From NCBI RefSeq assembly GCF_000154845.1, contig NZ_DS981430.1, forward strand, positions 26,984-90,983: DNA of 64,000 bases, in the 5' to 3' direction. The stretch's first letter is position 1. Each line of letters begins with the position of its first letter. This document shows positions 24,277 to 32,181 of the stretch, in pieces. Source of the stretch: Phocaeicola coprocola DSM 17136. GTDB lineage: Bacteria > Bacteroidota > Bacteroidia > Bacteroidales > Bacteroidaceae. Made by a program: the position numbers and the translations under genes. The notes below the pieces were generated by a model. That model ran no database searches and was not told the origin of the DNA. It saw nothing but the letters and a program-made list of their open reading frames with translations.

Positions 24277-25241
24277 AATAAAATCCAAGTGTTTGATGAT
24301 GAATCCCAAGCGTGTCTGTCAGACGGACGGGGTGGGGCTGTAGGAGGTATTATTGCCTTACCTGAACCGTATGTCCTTCGCCCTGAGTTGTCATAGAACT
24401 CGCCGACACCGAGTTGAACCTTTGTGACTTTTGAACCGTTCTGAACGCCGCTGCCTTTATCGTTGTCGTAGTTGCCCTCTTGAACCTTTATCCAGTTTGA
24501 ACCGTTCTCAAAAATCCAATCGAATGTCGCCGTCCACGCCCTTTTGTTGGATTGCCGCCCGGTCAGGAAGTCGGAAGCCTGAACACGCTTGAAGATGTCT
24601 TCTGCGGTCTGTATCCAAGTCTCACGGCTTTTGCCCCATTCGTCACAACGGCATTTTATTTTTGTTCGCCTGTTGTCATTGAGTTTTTGAACTTTCGGCA
24701 GAGAAACACAGATTGAGTGCCACAAGGCGCATATATCCTGATAAGGATATTTTTCTTTGCTCTCCTTTTCTTTACTTTCCTCTCCTTTAGGGGTTTCTTG
24801 CGCAGAAAACCGTTCTTCATCCTGTGTTTTCTCGGAAGAAACTTTCTGTTCAGGCTGTTTCTTGTCTTCAAAACTGGGTTTTGACGGGAGGTTGGTGTTA
24901 CGGGTTCTGTAAACATCTGAAAGGTTTCTGACAAAATTCGCAATCCATAAAACACGATGTTCGTTCCATAGCTCAATGTCAATTTTGTTTAGATTTATCA
25001 AGACGTTGATAATGTCTTTCGCCTTTTCCTCTGTGACACGTGTTTTGGCAAGAAGATACTCCCAATTTGAAGCGTTTGAACAATCATAGAAATGCCCCTC
25101 ACTTTCCCCGAGAATTTCAAGGAGTTTGAACCAAAACGCATATCCGTCATTCCCGAACTTATTTTCAAGGATGAAAATCGTGCGCCCGCCCTTGACGAAG
25201 TGCGGGAAATAATCAACGGTTTGTTTTTTCGGTCTTGCCAT
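24273..25241 (-). CDS. Replication initiator, Lin1244/Lin1753-type N-terminal domain
   Basis: The 322-residue protein begins MARPKKQTVDYFPHF and has a winged-helix-like N-terminal domain (GYAFWFKLLEILGESEGHFYD and LLAKTRVTEEKAKDIINVLINL). A charged linker (KGEESKEKESKEK) precedes a C-terminal domain that ends in a Gly/Pro-rich tail. It is next to the primase-helicase, like lambda O beside P. The linker-coding DNA contains a repeat also found at 9103, possibly the origin. Confidence 0.8.
   Translation of the reverse strand: MARPKKQTVDYFPHFVKGGRTIFILENKFGNDGYAFWFKLLEILGESEGHFYDCSNASNWEYLLAKTRVTEEKAKDIINVLINLNKIDIELWNEHRVLWIANFVRNLSDVYRTRNTNLPSKPSFEDKKQPEQKVSSEKTQDEERFSAQETPKGEESKEKESKEKYPYQDICALWHSICVSLPKVQKLNDNRRTKIKCRCDEWGKSRETWIQTAEDIFKRVQASDFLTGRQSNKRAWTATFDWIFENGSNWIKVQEGNYDNDKGSGVQNGSKVTKVQLGVGEFYDNSGRRTYGSGKAIIPPTAPPRPSDRHAWDSSSNTWILL
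24765..24810 (-). repeat. Origin-like repeat inside the initiator gene
   Basis: The segment coding the charged linker matches the non-coding stretch at 9103-9143 in opposite orientation. Nearby GTTTTCTCGGAAGAAAC (24825-24841) has the same near-palindromic pattern. In lambda the origin iterons lie within gene O, so this could be the prophage origin. Confidence 0.6.
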
Positions 25242-25253
25242 AGCCTGATGGAT

Positions 25254-26630
25254 TTATAGGGTTGTAAGAATTGATTTGCGGAGTTTCTCGTTCCTTGCGT
25301 TCCATTCAAAGGAGCGTATCATCCATTGACGGTAATCAAGGGGAATGTCCGCTATTCTGTTCCCCTTATATTTGCCGAAAGGCATGATTTCAATCGGGGC
25401 TTCTGCCCGAGCGTCTATCGCCCGTGTGTCTTCACGGGTGTAATGACCGATGTCCGAAATGGGTATGCCTGACAGAAGCCGCCCGCCCGTTCCGAACATT
25501 CGCCACATTTTACCCTGCTCAAACGTGATGTCTTCAACACGCCCGAAACGTTCAACATTGCCGCCGAGGTCAACAATCAAAGCGTCCGTTTTCTCGGGGT
25601 CAATACGTGTCGCACGTCCGATAATCTGATAATACAAGGCGATAGAAGCCGTAGAAACGCCTAAAACGATGCAGTCGATACCTGTATAGTCAAAGCCTGT
25701 CGAAAGCACTCTGACGTTAAATATGACCCGTATTTCGCCCGCCCTGAAACGTGTGATGACCTGAGAACGTTCCGTCTTATCCATTTCCCCGTAAATCACG
25801 GCTGAGTTTGGGTATTTCTTTGAAAGCGTTATAGCGTCCTCAACAGAGGGAACGAAGACAAGAATATGGCGGCGGTCTGAATGTCTGTCAAGGGCTTGAA
25901 CAATCTGTTCAGACCCTCCGTTCGCATCATACGCCCGCTGAACGCTTTCTTCCGTGTATTCAGATTTTGAACTGTTGAAGACAAGAAGACTGCTGTCGAA
26001 TCCCGTTGTCTCATATTGAAGCGGAGACCAAAAGCCGAGGCGAACCATTTCAGCCACCTGTCCGACATGAATGATTTCTTTGAAGAAGTTGCCTTTTTTT
26101 GAACGGGAGGTCAGCATGACAAGTTTTGAGAAGTTCTGCCCGTCCTTATCCCGGTTCGTTTGCAGCTTCACGGGGGTAGCCGTGATTCCGAGAACGTGGG
26201 TTATACCGCTTTCTTTCAGGAAACGCCCGAGCATACTGTCAGCCTCACGGGGATAAAGGTGCGCTTCATCAATCAACATTTTTGTAAACCCGAGAGACTT
26301 GAATTTAGCCCCGAGGCTCTTTATTGAGCCTATCGTAGCGTAAGTTATATGGGCGATGTCCTTTCGCCCGAAACTTGCGCTGTAAATACCCGCATTCAAG
26401 GCGAAATTCCCGCATAGCGAGCAATATTTCAAATAGTTTTGTTCGAGCAACTCTTTCGAGGGTTGAAGAACAATCATTTTATCGTTGCTGTTCTTTGCGA
26501 CAAAAGCCGTCAGTATTGATTTTCCCCAAGCGGTCGGGAGAACAATCAAACTCGGCTTCGGTTTCTTTTCCGTGAAGAACTGAATAGCCTTGTTTATCGG
26601 CTCTGTTTGGTTTTCTCTGAGTGTTATCAT
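25254..26630 (-). CDS. SF2 DEAD/DEAH-box helicase
   Basis: A 458-residue helicase: Walker A VLPTAWGKSIL, motif II MLIDEAHLYP, motif III VLGITATPVK, and motif VI YYQIIGRATRIDP. It has the architecture of phage UvsW/RadD-like helicases and may remodel forks or R-loops. First gene after a strong candidate promoter at 26761-26794; a 130-nt leader with a 10-bp inverted repeat precedes it. Confidence 0.9.
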   Translation of the reverse strand: MITLRENQTEPINKAIQFFTEKKPKPSLIVLPTAWGKSILTAFVAKNSNDKMIVLQPSKELLEQNYLKYCSLCGNFALNAGIYSASFGRKDIAHITYATIGSIKSLGAKFKSLGFTKMLIDEAHLYPREADSMLGRFLKESGITHVLGITATPVKLQTNRDKDGQNFSKLVMLTSRSKKGNFFKEIIHVGQVAEMVRLGFWSPLQYETTGFDSSLLVFNSSKSEYTEESVQRAYDANGGSEQIVQALDRHSDRRHILVFVPSVEDAITLSKKYPNSAVIYGEMDKTERSQVITRFRAGEIRVIFNVRVLSTGFDYTGIDCIVLGVSTASIALYYQIIGRATRIDPEKTDALIVDLGGNVERFGRVEDITFEQGKMWRMFGTGGRLLSGIPISDIGHYTREDTRAIDARAEAPIEIMPFGKYKGNRIADIPLDYRQWMIRSFEWNARNEKLRKSILTTL

Positions 26631-26643
26631 ATTTGAGAGAATA

Positions 26644-26723
26644 AAACTCCGTATTTAGGGCTAACCACGCATAACAGCAAGCGTTTGAAAACCTTTCGGA
26701 TGTTCAACCCATGTACGGAGTTT
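26644..26723 (-). promoter_or_regulatory. Structured leader of the helicase operon
   Basis: AAACTCCGTA (26644-26653) and TACGGAGTTT (26714-26723) are perfect complements 60 nt apart, inside the untranslated leader between promoter and helicase start. The 5' leader could fold into a closed domain. No known riboswitch is recognised. Confidence 0.5.
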
Positions 26724-26760
26724 ATATCGTTGTTTAACTGTCTTTTCATTTCGGTTATTG

Positions 26761-26794
26761 CAAAGATAAGTGATTACATTGTACTCACTTCAAA
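26761..26794 (-). promoter_or_regulatory. Replication-operon promoter with operator copy e in the spacer
   Basis: On the minus strand TTTG (26794-26791) and TATCTTTG (26768-26761) are 22 nt apart. Operator e, GTGATTACA-T-TGTACTCAC (26770-26788), fills the spacer exactly. This is the clearest case for repressor binding in the window. Confidence 0.75.
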
Positions 26795-26994
26795 TCATGA
26801 AGATTTTTTTTAAGGCTCTCAGAAAGTTCAGGCTTTGAAAGCGGCTGTTTCGCTTTCAGTTTCTTCACAAGGATATTTGCGAGGCGAACCTTGTTATAAG
26901 TCCGGGTGTCCTTTTCTTCAACCTGAACCCCGTCTTTCCATGCTTCGATATAGCTGATTATATCTTCCATTTGCTTATTTGAAATGATATACAT
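26785..26994 (-). CDS. Small basic phage protein
   Basis: A 69-residue helical protein: MYIISNKQMEDIISYIEAW at the start and a lysine-rich end. Its stop lies inside operator e, so it is the last gene of the upstream recombination operon. Function unknown. Confidence 0.6.
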   Translation of the reverse strand: MYIISNKQMEDIISYIEAWKDGVQVEEKDTRTYNKVRLANILVKKLKAKQPLSKPELSESLKKNLHDLK

Positions 26995-27025
26995 AACCGT
27001 CTGACCTTTCTTTGTTGATTGAACC

Positions 27026-27967
27026 TTATTTTAACAGGAAGCGGCGTGCCCCCTGAACCTCCCTTGAGAACTCGGAAACCATTTCAGGGTGTGCGGCTTT
27101 GAAAGCCTTGTCATCAAACTTCATTGACGGCTTGGGGGCTTTCCATGTGGCGAGCGTCTGACCTCCGTAGCTGATAGCCTCTGCGTCTCCGAAGCCGAGT
27201 TTAATGCGTTCTTCCAACTCTGTCTTGATTTCATCAAGTTTATCCATCTCTTTCTTGACTTCTTTCAACTTTTGATAGTCTGAGAAAATAGCGTCATTCA
27301 CTTCAACGATTTTCCCGTCCGTGTGACGGTTGAATTTCAGCAGAATGTCTTGAACCGATGTCGCTTCGGGTTCTTTCTTCCCTTGAATGTTGTCACGCCA
27401 AAACTTTTCAACTTCTTCAACTATCCATGCGTAGAAGTCAGGAACAAAAGACAGGTCTTTGTAGCCGAACTCACGTCCTGAACAGAGCCAAGCCAAACTG
27501 CCCTCTTTCAATTCTGCAACCCCGAGTTGATATTGAACCTGACAGAACCAATGCTTCGGCAGATCGTCAGAGGAAATTTTCATTTGGGTGGTCTTACATT
27601 CCAAAACACCTTTGTTTGAAGCGTTCTTCTTTTCTCCTGCGAGCCAATATGTACGGTCAGGGCTGACCTGTAGATAGGGGCGTTCATTATTTCTTATCAG
27701 CCAGTCCCCGGCTGATGACTTGATTATTTCACGTCCCGTATCGTCATGCCAAAACTGCGCAACAGCGTCTTCGAGATAATGACCCGCTTTCATAGCAAAT
27801 GTCTCTGTTTTAGGTTCATCAAGACCAACCTTGCGTCTCCAAAGCTGATAAGGGGTTTCCCACGGGTTCAACCCGAGAATAGTTGCAACCTCACTGCTCC
27901 CGATACCTGACTTTCTATGTTCAAGCCATTCGTTACGGTCTTTCGGTCTGATAATCGTGTAGCTCAT
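27026..27967 (-). CDS. YqaJ-like phage exonuclease
   Basis: The 313-residue product matches the YqaJ/lambda-exonuclease family: WLEHRKSGIGSSEVATILGLNPWETPYQLWRRK near the start, MKAGHYLEDAVAQFWHDDTG (E for catalysis), SPDRTYWL and GVLECKTTQM (the D..ExK core), then WFCQVQYQLGV. It resects DNA ends to make 3' single strands for annealing. A RecT-like gene lies nearby, giving a two-component recombinase. Confidence 0.9.
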   Translation of the reverse strand: MSYTIIRPKDRNEWLEHRKSGIGSSEVATILGLNPWETPYQLWRRKVGLDEPKTETFAMKAGHYLEDAVAQFWHDDTGREIIKSSAGDWLIRNNERPYLQVSPDRTYWLAGEKKNASNKGVLECKTTQMKISSDDLPKHWFCQVQYQLGVAELKEGSLAWLCSGREFGYKDLSFVPDFYAWIVEEVEKFWRDNIQGKKEPEATSVQDILLKFNRHTDGKIVEVNDAIFSDYQKLKEVKKEMDKLDEIKTELEERIKLGFGDAEAISYGGQTLATWKAPKPSMKFDDKAFKAAHPEMVSEFSREVQGARRFLLK

Positions 27968-28275
27968 TTTCTTTCCTCCTGCTCTTTTGTGTTCAATACT
28001 GATTTCATCAAAGAATCAAGCATACTTAGAGAAGCAGCCCTCTTTAACAACTCACGTCCTTGGGGTTGTCTTATAAACCCGACTAAAGCGTGAACGACTT
28101 CTTCTTCATTTCCCATGATAGACCCGGTTTGACGTGAGCTTTCCCCGTTTTCGTCAGGCTCAGAGGCGATGATAATTAAGGCGTGTCTCTTATCAGACTT
28201 TTCTATAAACTTCTGCATTTCTTCTGAAAATGCGTCAACCTGTGACATAAATTCGCTGTTATTTTTAGTTTCCAT
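27964..28275 (-). CDS. Small phage protein beside the exonuclease
   Basis: A 103-residue acidic protein starting METKNNSEFMSQVDAFSEEM. ATG 28275 is preferred, as the longer frame runs into the neighbouring gene. It contains HALIIIASEPDENGESSRQTGSIMGNEEEVVHALVGFIRQPQG, similar to small proteins commonly encoded with phage recombinases. It overlaps the exonuclease start by 4 nt. Confidence 0.6.
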   Translation of the reverse strand: METKNNSEFMSQVDAFSEEMQKFIEKSDKRHALIIIASEPDENGESSRQTGSIMGNEEEVVHALVGFIRQPQGRELLKRAASLSMLDSLMKSVLNTKEQEERK

Positions 28276-28313
28276 AAACTGTTGATATTTGAATGTTAAA
28301 CATTTGTTGTTAC

Positions 28314-28922
28314 TCACTTGCGGATAAGACAGAAGTATGCCCAGATGTTGATGAACTGTTTCCCGCAGTAAACGGCGAGCGTGTCGCTCTTTAAGCAAAG
28401 GCGAGAACCGAAGGCCGCAATCGTACTCGAGGGGGCGTAATGCGAACCCGCACAAGCGAGACCCGCATAACCTGTTTGATATTCGCCTGTTGACATTAAG
28501 CGGCGGTCTGTTTTTTCGTCTTCATCCATGTCATTGATTTCTTTCTGAGTATAGAGCCAAAACCAAGGATAATAACGCCATTCGTCCTCTGTGAATTGAG
28601 GCTCCCAGCCCTCGTTCAAGGCGGCGCAGATGATACGGAGTTTGAGGTATGCAAGTATGTCCGTATCGTTTTTATTGTTTTCGTGGATGTTGTTTGTATA
28701 ACCGTTATATGACCTTACAAATGGGTGTTCTTCCCCAAGTTCACGGCAAGCGTCTTCAAAGGTCTTTACACGCTCCATGATGTCTTTGGGTTTGAATGTA
28801 TCTTCCCCGAAAACCTTGTGCATTTCGTTCTGAACCTGTTCTTTTGAAATTGCCGGGTAATTGGTTAATACCTGATAAAGTTCCCGCAAATCGTCTCTTT
28901 TGACTTCAATTACTTCTTTCAT
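28314..28922 (-). CDS. Phage protein with C-terminal FGE/paralogous-like segment
   Basis: The 202-residue protein has an N-terminal helical part, then a conserved block LAYLKLRIICAALNEGWEPQFTEDEWRYYPWFWLYT, and a C-terminal GLACAGSHYAPSSTIAAFGSRLCLKSDTLAVYCGKQF. The ending resembles C-type-lectin or formylglycine-enzyme folds in which the stretch before GSRL varies between relatives. The family recurs in Bacteroidales phages and mobile elements. Role unknown. Confidence 0.6.
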   Translation of the reverse strand: MKEVIEVKRDDLRELYQVLTNYPAISKEQVQNEMHKVFGEDTFKPKDIMERVKTFEDACRELGEEHPFVRSYNGYTNNIHENNKNDTDILAYLKLRIICAALNEGWEPQFTEDEWRYYPWFWLYTQKEINDMDEDEKTDRRLMSTGEYQTGYAGLACAGSHYAPSSTIAAFGSRLCLKSDTLAVYCGKQFINIWAYFCLIRK

Positions 28923-28928
28923 AATGTT

Positions 28929-29837
28929 TTACTTTTTAGATGTTGATGTTTTCTTTGACTTTTCTTCTTTGATTTCACCCGTTTCAGGGTCAACGTTGGC
29001 GGGTATCTCTCCCGTTGCTTGTGCGATAGCCGCTGCCGCCTTGTCAGCCGCCGAAGCGGTCTTTTTATTGGCTTCTTCTTGTGCTTTGGCTTCAAGTTGT
29101 GGTTTGACAAAGGTTTCCTGAACGGTTGTCGTTCCCTCTTTGATTGCGTTCCAAGTGGCTCTCAGTTCAAACAGACGTTCTTTGTCTATGTCTGCGATAG
29201 TCTTGATACCGAGATATTGGCAAATCATGGCTTCCGTCACACCCGCTTTTGCGAAGTTTGCCAAACAGTTCTTGCGTGATGTCTCAACGTCAATTGCCTG
29301 ACCGAGCGCAACCTTTTTAACTTCATTGATGACACGTTTTGTAACGGCTTTCGGTATGACCGCCAAGACTGCATTTCTGAAAGCGATTGAAGAGGCAGCG
29401 TTGCCTGTTACAACCTGCATATCGTCACTGTATGTTTTGCCCGTTTTCGTTGTTATCCGGCGGTCAACGGTCTTGCATACGGCGTAGTTTGTTTCAAGGT
29501 CATGGCAGACAGCCTGAGCCGTGATTTTACGCCCGTCATTCCCGATTATACGGGTCTGAACTCTCAGGTTTCCCCAAGCCCCTGCGATAATTTCTGCCAT
29601 ACGGATTGAAAGCCCTTCAATGGTGTTGTCATTACCGTTTGCGTCCTTTCTTCTGAGAACATAGAAGCAGTCTTCTGCCGTTTCCTTATCCATTGTGGCA
29701 TAGGTGGCGATTTTGTTTAAGACTGTATTCAGGTCACGGGGATATTGCTTCGCCGTAGCAATCTGAATGTCAATTTCTGACCGGGTAATTCCCGCAAGCA
29801 TTTCAGCTTGTTTGATTTCAATAATGTCATTTTCCAT
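28929..29837 (-). CDS. RecT-like single-strand annealing protein, putative
   Basis: The 302-residue product contains GLSIRMAEIIAGAWGNLRVQTRIIGNDGRKITAQAVCHDLETNY and NAASSIAFRNAVLAVIPKAVTKRVINEVKKVALG, which fit a phage annealing protein fold. The C-terminal Lys/Ala/Thr-rich tail (SKKTSTSKK at the end) is flexible. It lies with a YqaJ exonuclease, the classic pairing, which is the main reason for the call. Confidence 0.65.
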   Translation of the reverse strand: MENDIIEIKQAEMLAGITRSEIDIQIATAKQYPRDLNTVLNKIATYATMDKETAEDCFYVLRRKDANGNDNTIEGLSIRMAEIIAGAWGNLRVQTRIIGNDGRKITAQAVCHDLETNYAVCKTVDRRITTKTGKTYSDDMQVVTGNAASSIAFRNAVLAVIPKAVTKRVINEVKKVALGQAIDVETSRKNCLANFAKAGVTEAMICQYLGIKTIADIDKERLFELRATWNAIKEGTTTVQETFVKPQLEAKAQEEANKKTASAADKAAAAIAQATGEIPANVDPETGEIKEEKSKKTSTSKK

Positions 29838-29872
29838 AATGATGAAATTTGATTGTTAATAAAATGATTGAT

Positions 29873-30163
29873 TTAAATTTTATGGGTTGCTAAATATGTT
29901 GTAGCCTGACTTTGAATTTCTTCTTCTGTCGGTATGCGCCGTTCAAGCATCCATTCTTCCAATTCTGACTTCTTGAAATATAGTTTGCGGTTTTTCTTGA
30001 AGTATGGTATTTGTCGGTTGCTTGTCAGGCGGTAAAGGTGTCCTTTGCTCAATCCCGTGAACAGAATCGTTTCTTCAAAGTCAAGAACCGTTTTTGAACT
30101 GATAAGCGTCAACCGTGAAAGGTTGTCTATCTTTTCGTTGAGTTGTTCCAAAGTGATTTCCAT
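29873..30163 (-). CDS. Excisionase-like helix-turn-helix protein
   Basis: A 96-residue protein starting MEITLEQLNEKIDNLSRLT with a winged helix: VLDFEETILFTGLSKGHLYRLTSNRQIPYFKKNRKLYFKKSELEEWM. The start at 30163 has AGGAGG 8 nt upstream, so the 24-codon upstream extension is rejected. Likely a small DNA-binding regulator or accessory of recombination. Confidence 0.75.
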   Translation of the reverse strand: MEITLEQLNEKIDNLSRLTLISSKTVLDFEETILFTGLSKGHLYRLTSNRQIPYFKKNRKLYFKKSELEEWMLERRIPTEEEIQSQATTYLATHKI

Positions 30164-30165
30164 AT

Positions 30166-30393
30166 TCAATCCTCCTGCATGTTTATTTCCGGTAAAAGAC
30201 CCTTTTTTGAGAGCCATTTCCCGCATAGAATACAACCTGAAAAACTTGTTATCGCAAGGGCTTTAATCAGAAAGAAATCGCCCAATGTCATACATACCTC
30301 GGGGGCTTCTTCTCCTGCGAGAACCATGAATGAAACCATTCCCCAAAGACCGAGAACGGTCATCAGCCCCCATTGAATAATTTTCTTTTTCAT
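30166..30393 (-). CDS. Small membrane protein with two transmembrane helices
   Basis: A 75-residue protein: helix 1 covers IIQWGLMTVLGLWGMVSFMVLAG, and helix 2 is FFLIKALAITSFSGCILCGKW, joined by an acidic loop (EEAPEV). It sits between DNA-binding genes, like small phage inner-membrane proteins of unknown use. It could act in exclusion or as a sensor of lysogeny. Confidence 0.6.
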   Translation of the reverse strand: MKKKIIQWGLMTVLGLWGMVSFMVLAGEEAPEVCMTLGDFFLIKALAITSFSGCILCGKWLSKKGLLPEINMQED

Positions 30394-30794
30394 AATGACC
30401 TACAGTTTTCGATGTCAAACATTATCGCTTTCAATCCCGTTCTTACGATGTCTTGATATTTAATCAAGAGTTTTTGAAGACGGGCGTTTTCCGTGTTTAT
30501 GGTCTTGTTAGCCGTTTCAAGAGCTTTGATATACTGTGCGTCAGACTGTCCGTTCCGGGAGACCGTTACCTCCGTGACGTGCGGTTCAGGAAAAAGCCAT
30601 TCAAAAAGTTCTGTTTCTTTGACTGTAACGGTGCTCACAGTCTTTGTCGTTCTTTTTGTTGTCACAGTCTTTGTCTTTTCTGCCGCCGCTTTGGTCTCGT
30701 TTTTTCTCTTTTCAGCTTTGCGCTCCCAATATCTTTCCATGTACTTTTTATTGTACTCGGTCTTGATTTTTTGCGCCTCTTTACTTAGTGCCAT
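30390..30794 (-). CDS. Coiled-coil phage protein of unknown function
   Basis: A 134-residue protein with a very basic helical N-terminus (EYNKKYMERYWERKAEKRKNETKAAAEK), a Thr/Val-rich middle, and a C-terminal leucine-heptad helix (TANKTINTENARLQKLLIKYQDIVRTGL). It overlaps the next two genes slightly, which suggests coupled expression. No family recognised. Confidence 0.6.
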   Translation of the reverse strand: MALSKEAQKIKTEYNKKYMERYWERKAEKRKNETKAAAEKTKTVTTKRTTKTVSTVTVKETELFEWLFPEPHVTEVTVSRNGQSDAQYIKALETANKTINTENARLQKLLIKYQDIVRTGLKAIMFDIENCRSL

Positions 30795-31014
30795 TTATAC
30801 CCCCTTTCTGCGCTTCCAATTTCTTCTCCACACGGCGGCGAATCAAGTAAATAGTTCCTGCGCTGTGTATGTTATATTTCTTCATCAGGTGTTCTGTTAC
30901 GAGCGTTTTACTCTGTCCCTCAACGGCAATCAGGGCGTTATACTCGTTGTAAATAGCCAAGTCACGGGTTTCCCGTTCTGTTTGGCAAGGTGTCTTAAAA
31001 ATCATTGTTTCCAT
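30781..31014 (-). CDS. Small basic helical phage protein
   Basis: A 77-residue protein: NEYNALIAVEGQSKTLVTEHLMKKYNIHSAGTIYLIRRRVEKKL. The HLMKKYNIHSAGTIYLIRRR part reads like a short winged or helix-turn-helix motif. It ends 13 nt inside the next gene. Probably a small regulator; unproved. Confidence 0.55.
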   Translation of the reverse strand: METMIFKTPCQTERETRDLAIYNEYNALIAVEGQSKTLVTEHLMKKYNIHSAGTIYLIRRRVEKKLEAQKGGINGTK

Positions 31015-31018
31015 ATCG

Positions 31019-31558
31019 TCATTTGTTTGAAATTGCTTTTCTGTATGTCACGTCTTCCATACCATTTGATAGGGATAAAATGCGCATGAGTTCTTCAAGG
31101 TCTATTTCCTTGTCGCTTGCCTTGTCATCATCGTTAGGGGTACAGTCAAAGATGTTATGTTTGTTGACGAAAGCGTGGAGAATGTCTTTCATTAGGCGTT
31201 TTTTCTCTTTGTTAAACTGAGACTTGAAGAACGCAACCATGTCGGATATTTCAGCATATTCCAAGTCTGTCAGGTCTATGTAGATTGTCTTCTTTGAAGC
31301 ACTGTAAGTTGACCCATTAAATGCTTCGCTCTTGCTACCAAGAACCGATAGGAAGACTTGAATGATAATCGTGCGTTCTTCTTTGTTCCTATACTTGAAT
31401 GTCCTGCGTGAAATATTGTTTTCGCAGATGTCTTCAAGCGTCATACCGTATTTTCTCAGATGTTCTTCAAGAAGACGGCGGGCGTTCTCTGCCTCCCCAC
31501 CGCATCCCCGTTCTGCGAGAGCGAGAAGTTTTTTGAGTTTGTCAGTAATTCTTTCCAT
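31019..31558 (-). CDS. DUF2786-like protein
   Basis: The 179-residue product starts MERITDKLKKLLALAERGCG and has NARRLLEEHLRKYGMTLEDI, the motif of DUF2786 proteins (LLxLA...xxRLLxKYxLxxxDI). The rest (FLSVLGSKSEAFNGSTYSA and CTPNDDDKASDKEIDLEELMRIL) is acidic. Role unknown. Divergent from the immunity genes across a 158-nt control region. Confidence 0.65.
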   Translation of the reverse strand: MERITDKLKKLLALAERGCGGEAENARRLLEEHLRKYGMTLEDICENNISRRTFKYRNKEERTIIIQVFLSVLGSKSEAFNGSTYSASKKTIYIDLTDLEYAEISDMVAFFKSQFNKEKKRLMKDILHAFVNKHNIFDCTPNDDDKASDKEIDLEELMRILSLSNGMEDVTYRKAISNK

Positions 31559-31605
31559 ATCAAAAATTTACTTATCAGTTTATTCCGATTTTATTTATTA
31601 TTTCG

Positions 31606-31647
31606 TATATTTGTCCGCATACAAAATTGTATGACGATGCAAATATA
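31606..31647. promoter_or_regulatory. Divergent immunity-region promoters around palindrome CATACAAAATTGTATG
   Basis: TATATTTG occurs on the plus strand (31606-31613) and on the minus strand (31647-31640). The 16-bp near-palindrome CATACAA-AA-TTGTATG (31618-31633) lies between them and differs from the 19-bp operator class. Neither box has a clear TTG -33. The boxes are turned so that transcripts would cross the palindrome. Confidence 0.5.
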
Positions 31648-31716
31648 AACAAAGTAATTATTTTAAAAGAGTAAATCGAAATTAAATTTATAATTTAACA
31701 ATAATTATATTTACTA

Positions 31717-32145
31717 ATGGAACATCTTAGACGATTGAGAAAAGTTATAAATTGGCTTATTTTCAAGGAAATAGCGGAAAATGAAAGGGCTTTGGCTGAA
31801 ACTCTGGGATATACAAAGTCTTCTTTCTCTCAGATTGCTACGGGTAAAGTACCTCTTTCTGAGAAGTTTATGAAGCGAATTTGTTCCCTTGATGAAAATA
31901 TAAACTTTGTTTGGCTTCAATCAGGCGAGGGAGAAATGTTCCTTTCTAATAATCTGAACAGTGAAGACGGCGGGGTGGCTGTTCCTAAAGATGCTTGGGA
32001 AATCATCAAGCAGCAAGCGGAAAGCCTTTCAGCCCGTGACAAGCAAATAGATGAATTAATGGAAATGCTGAAAGAACAGATTCAGGAAAACAAAAAAATC
32101 AATGCCCGCCGGGAAGGGAATGCAAGCTCTGCCGTTGCCGTATAG
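31717..32145 (+). CDS. XRE-like repressor with coiled-coil tail, first of three
   Basis: A 142-residue protein. The N-terminal helix-turn-helix reads NERALAETLGYTKSSFSQIATGKVPLSEKFMKRI, followed by VWLQSGEGEMF and then a coiled coil (IIKQQAESLSARDKQIDELMEMLKEQIQENKK). This domain order is common in Bacteroidales phage repressors. It is likely a lysogeny regulator acting on nearby operators. Confidence 0.78.
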   Translation: MEHLRRLRKVINWLIFKEIAENERALAETLGYTKSSFSQIATGKVPLSEKFMKRICSLDENINFVWLQSGEGEMFLSNNLNSEDGGVAVPKDAWEIIKQQAESLSARDKQIDELMEMLKEQIQENKKINARREGNASSAVAV

Positions 32146-32181
32146 CGGTTGTCGGGAAAAGTGTTTTCAAAATACCTAAAT

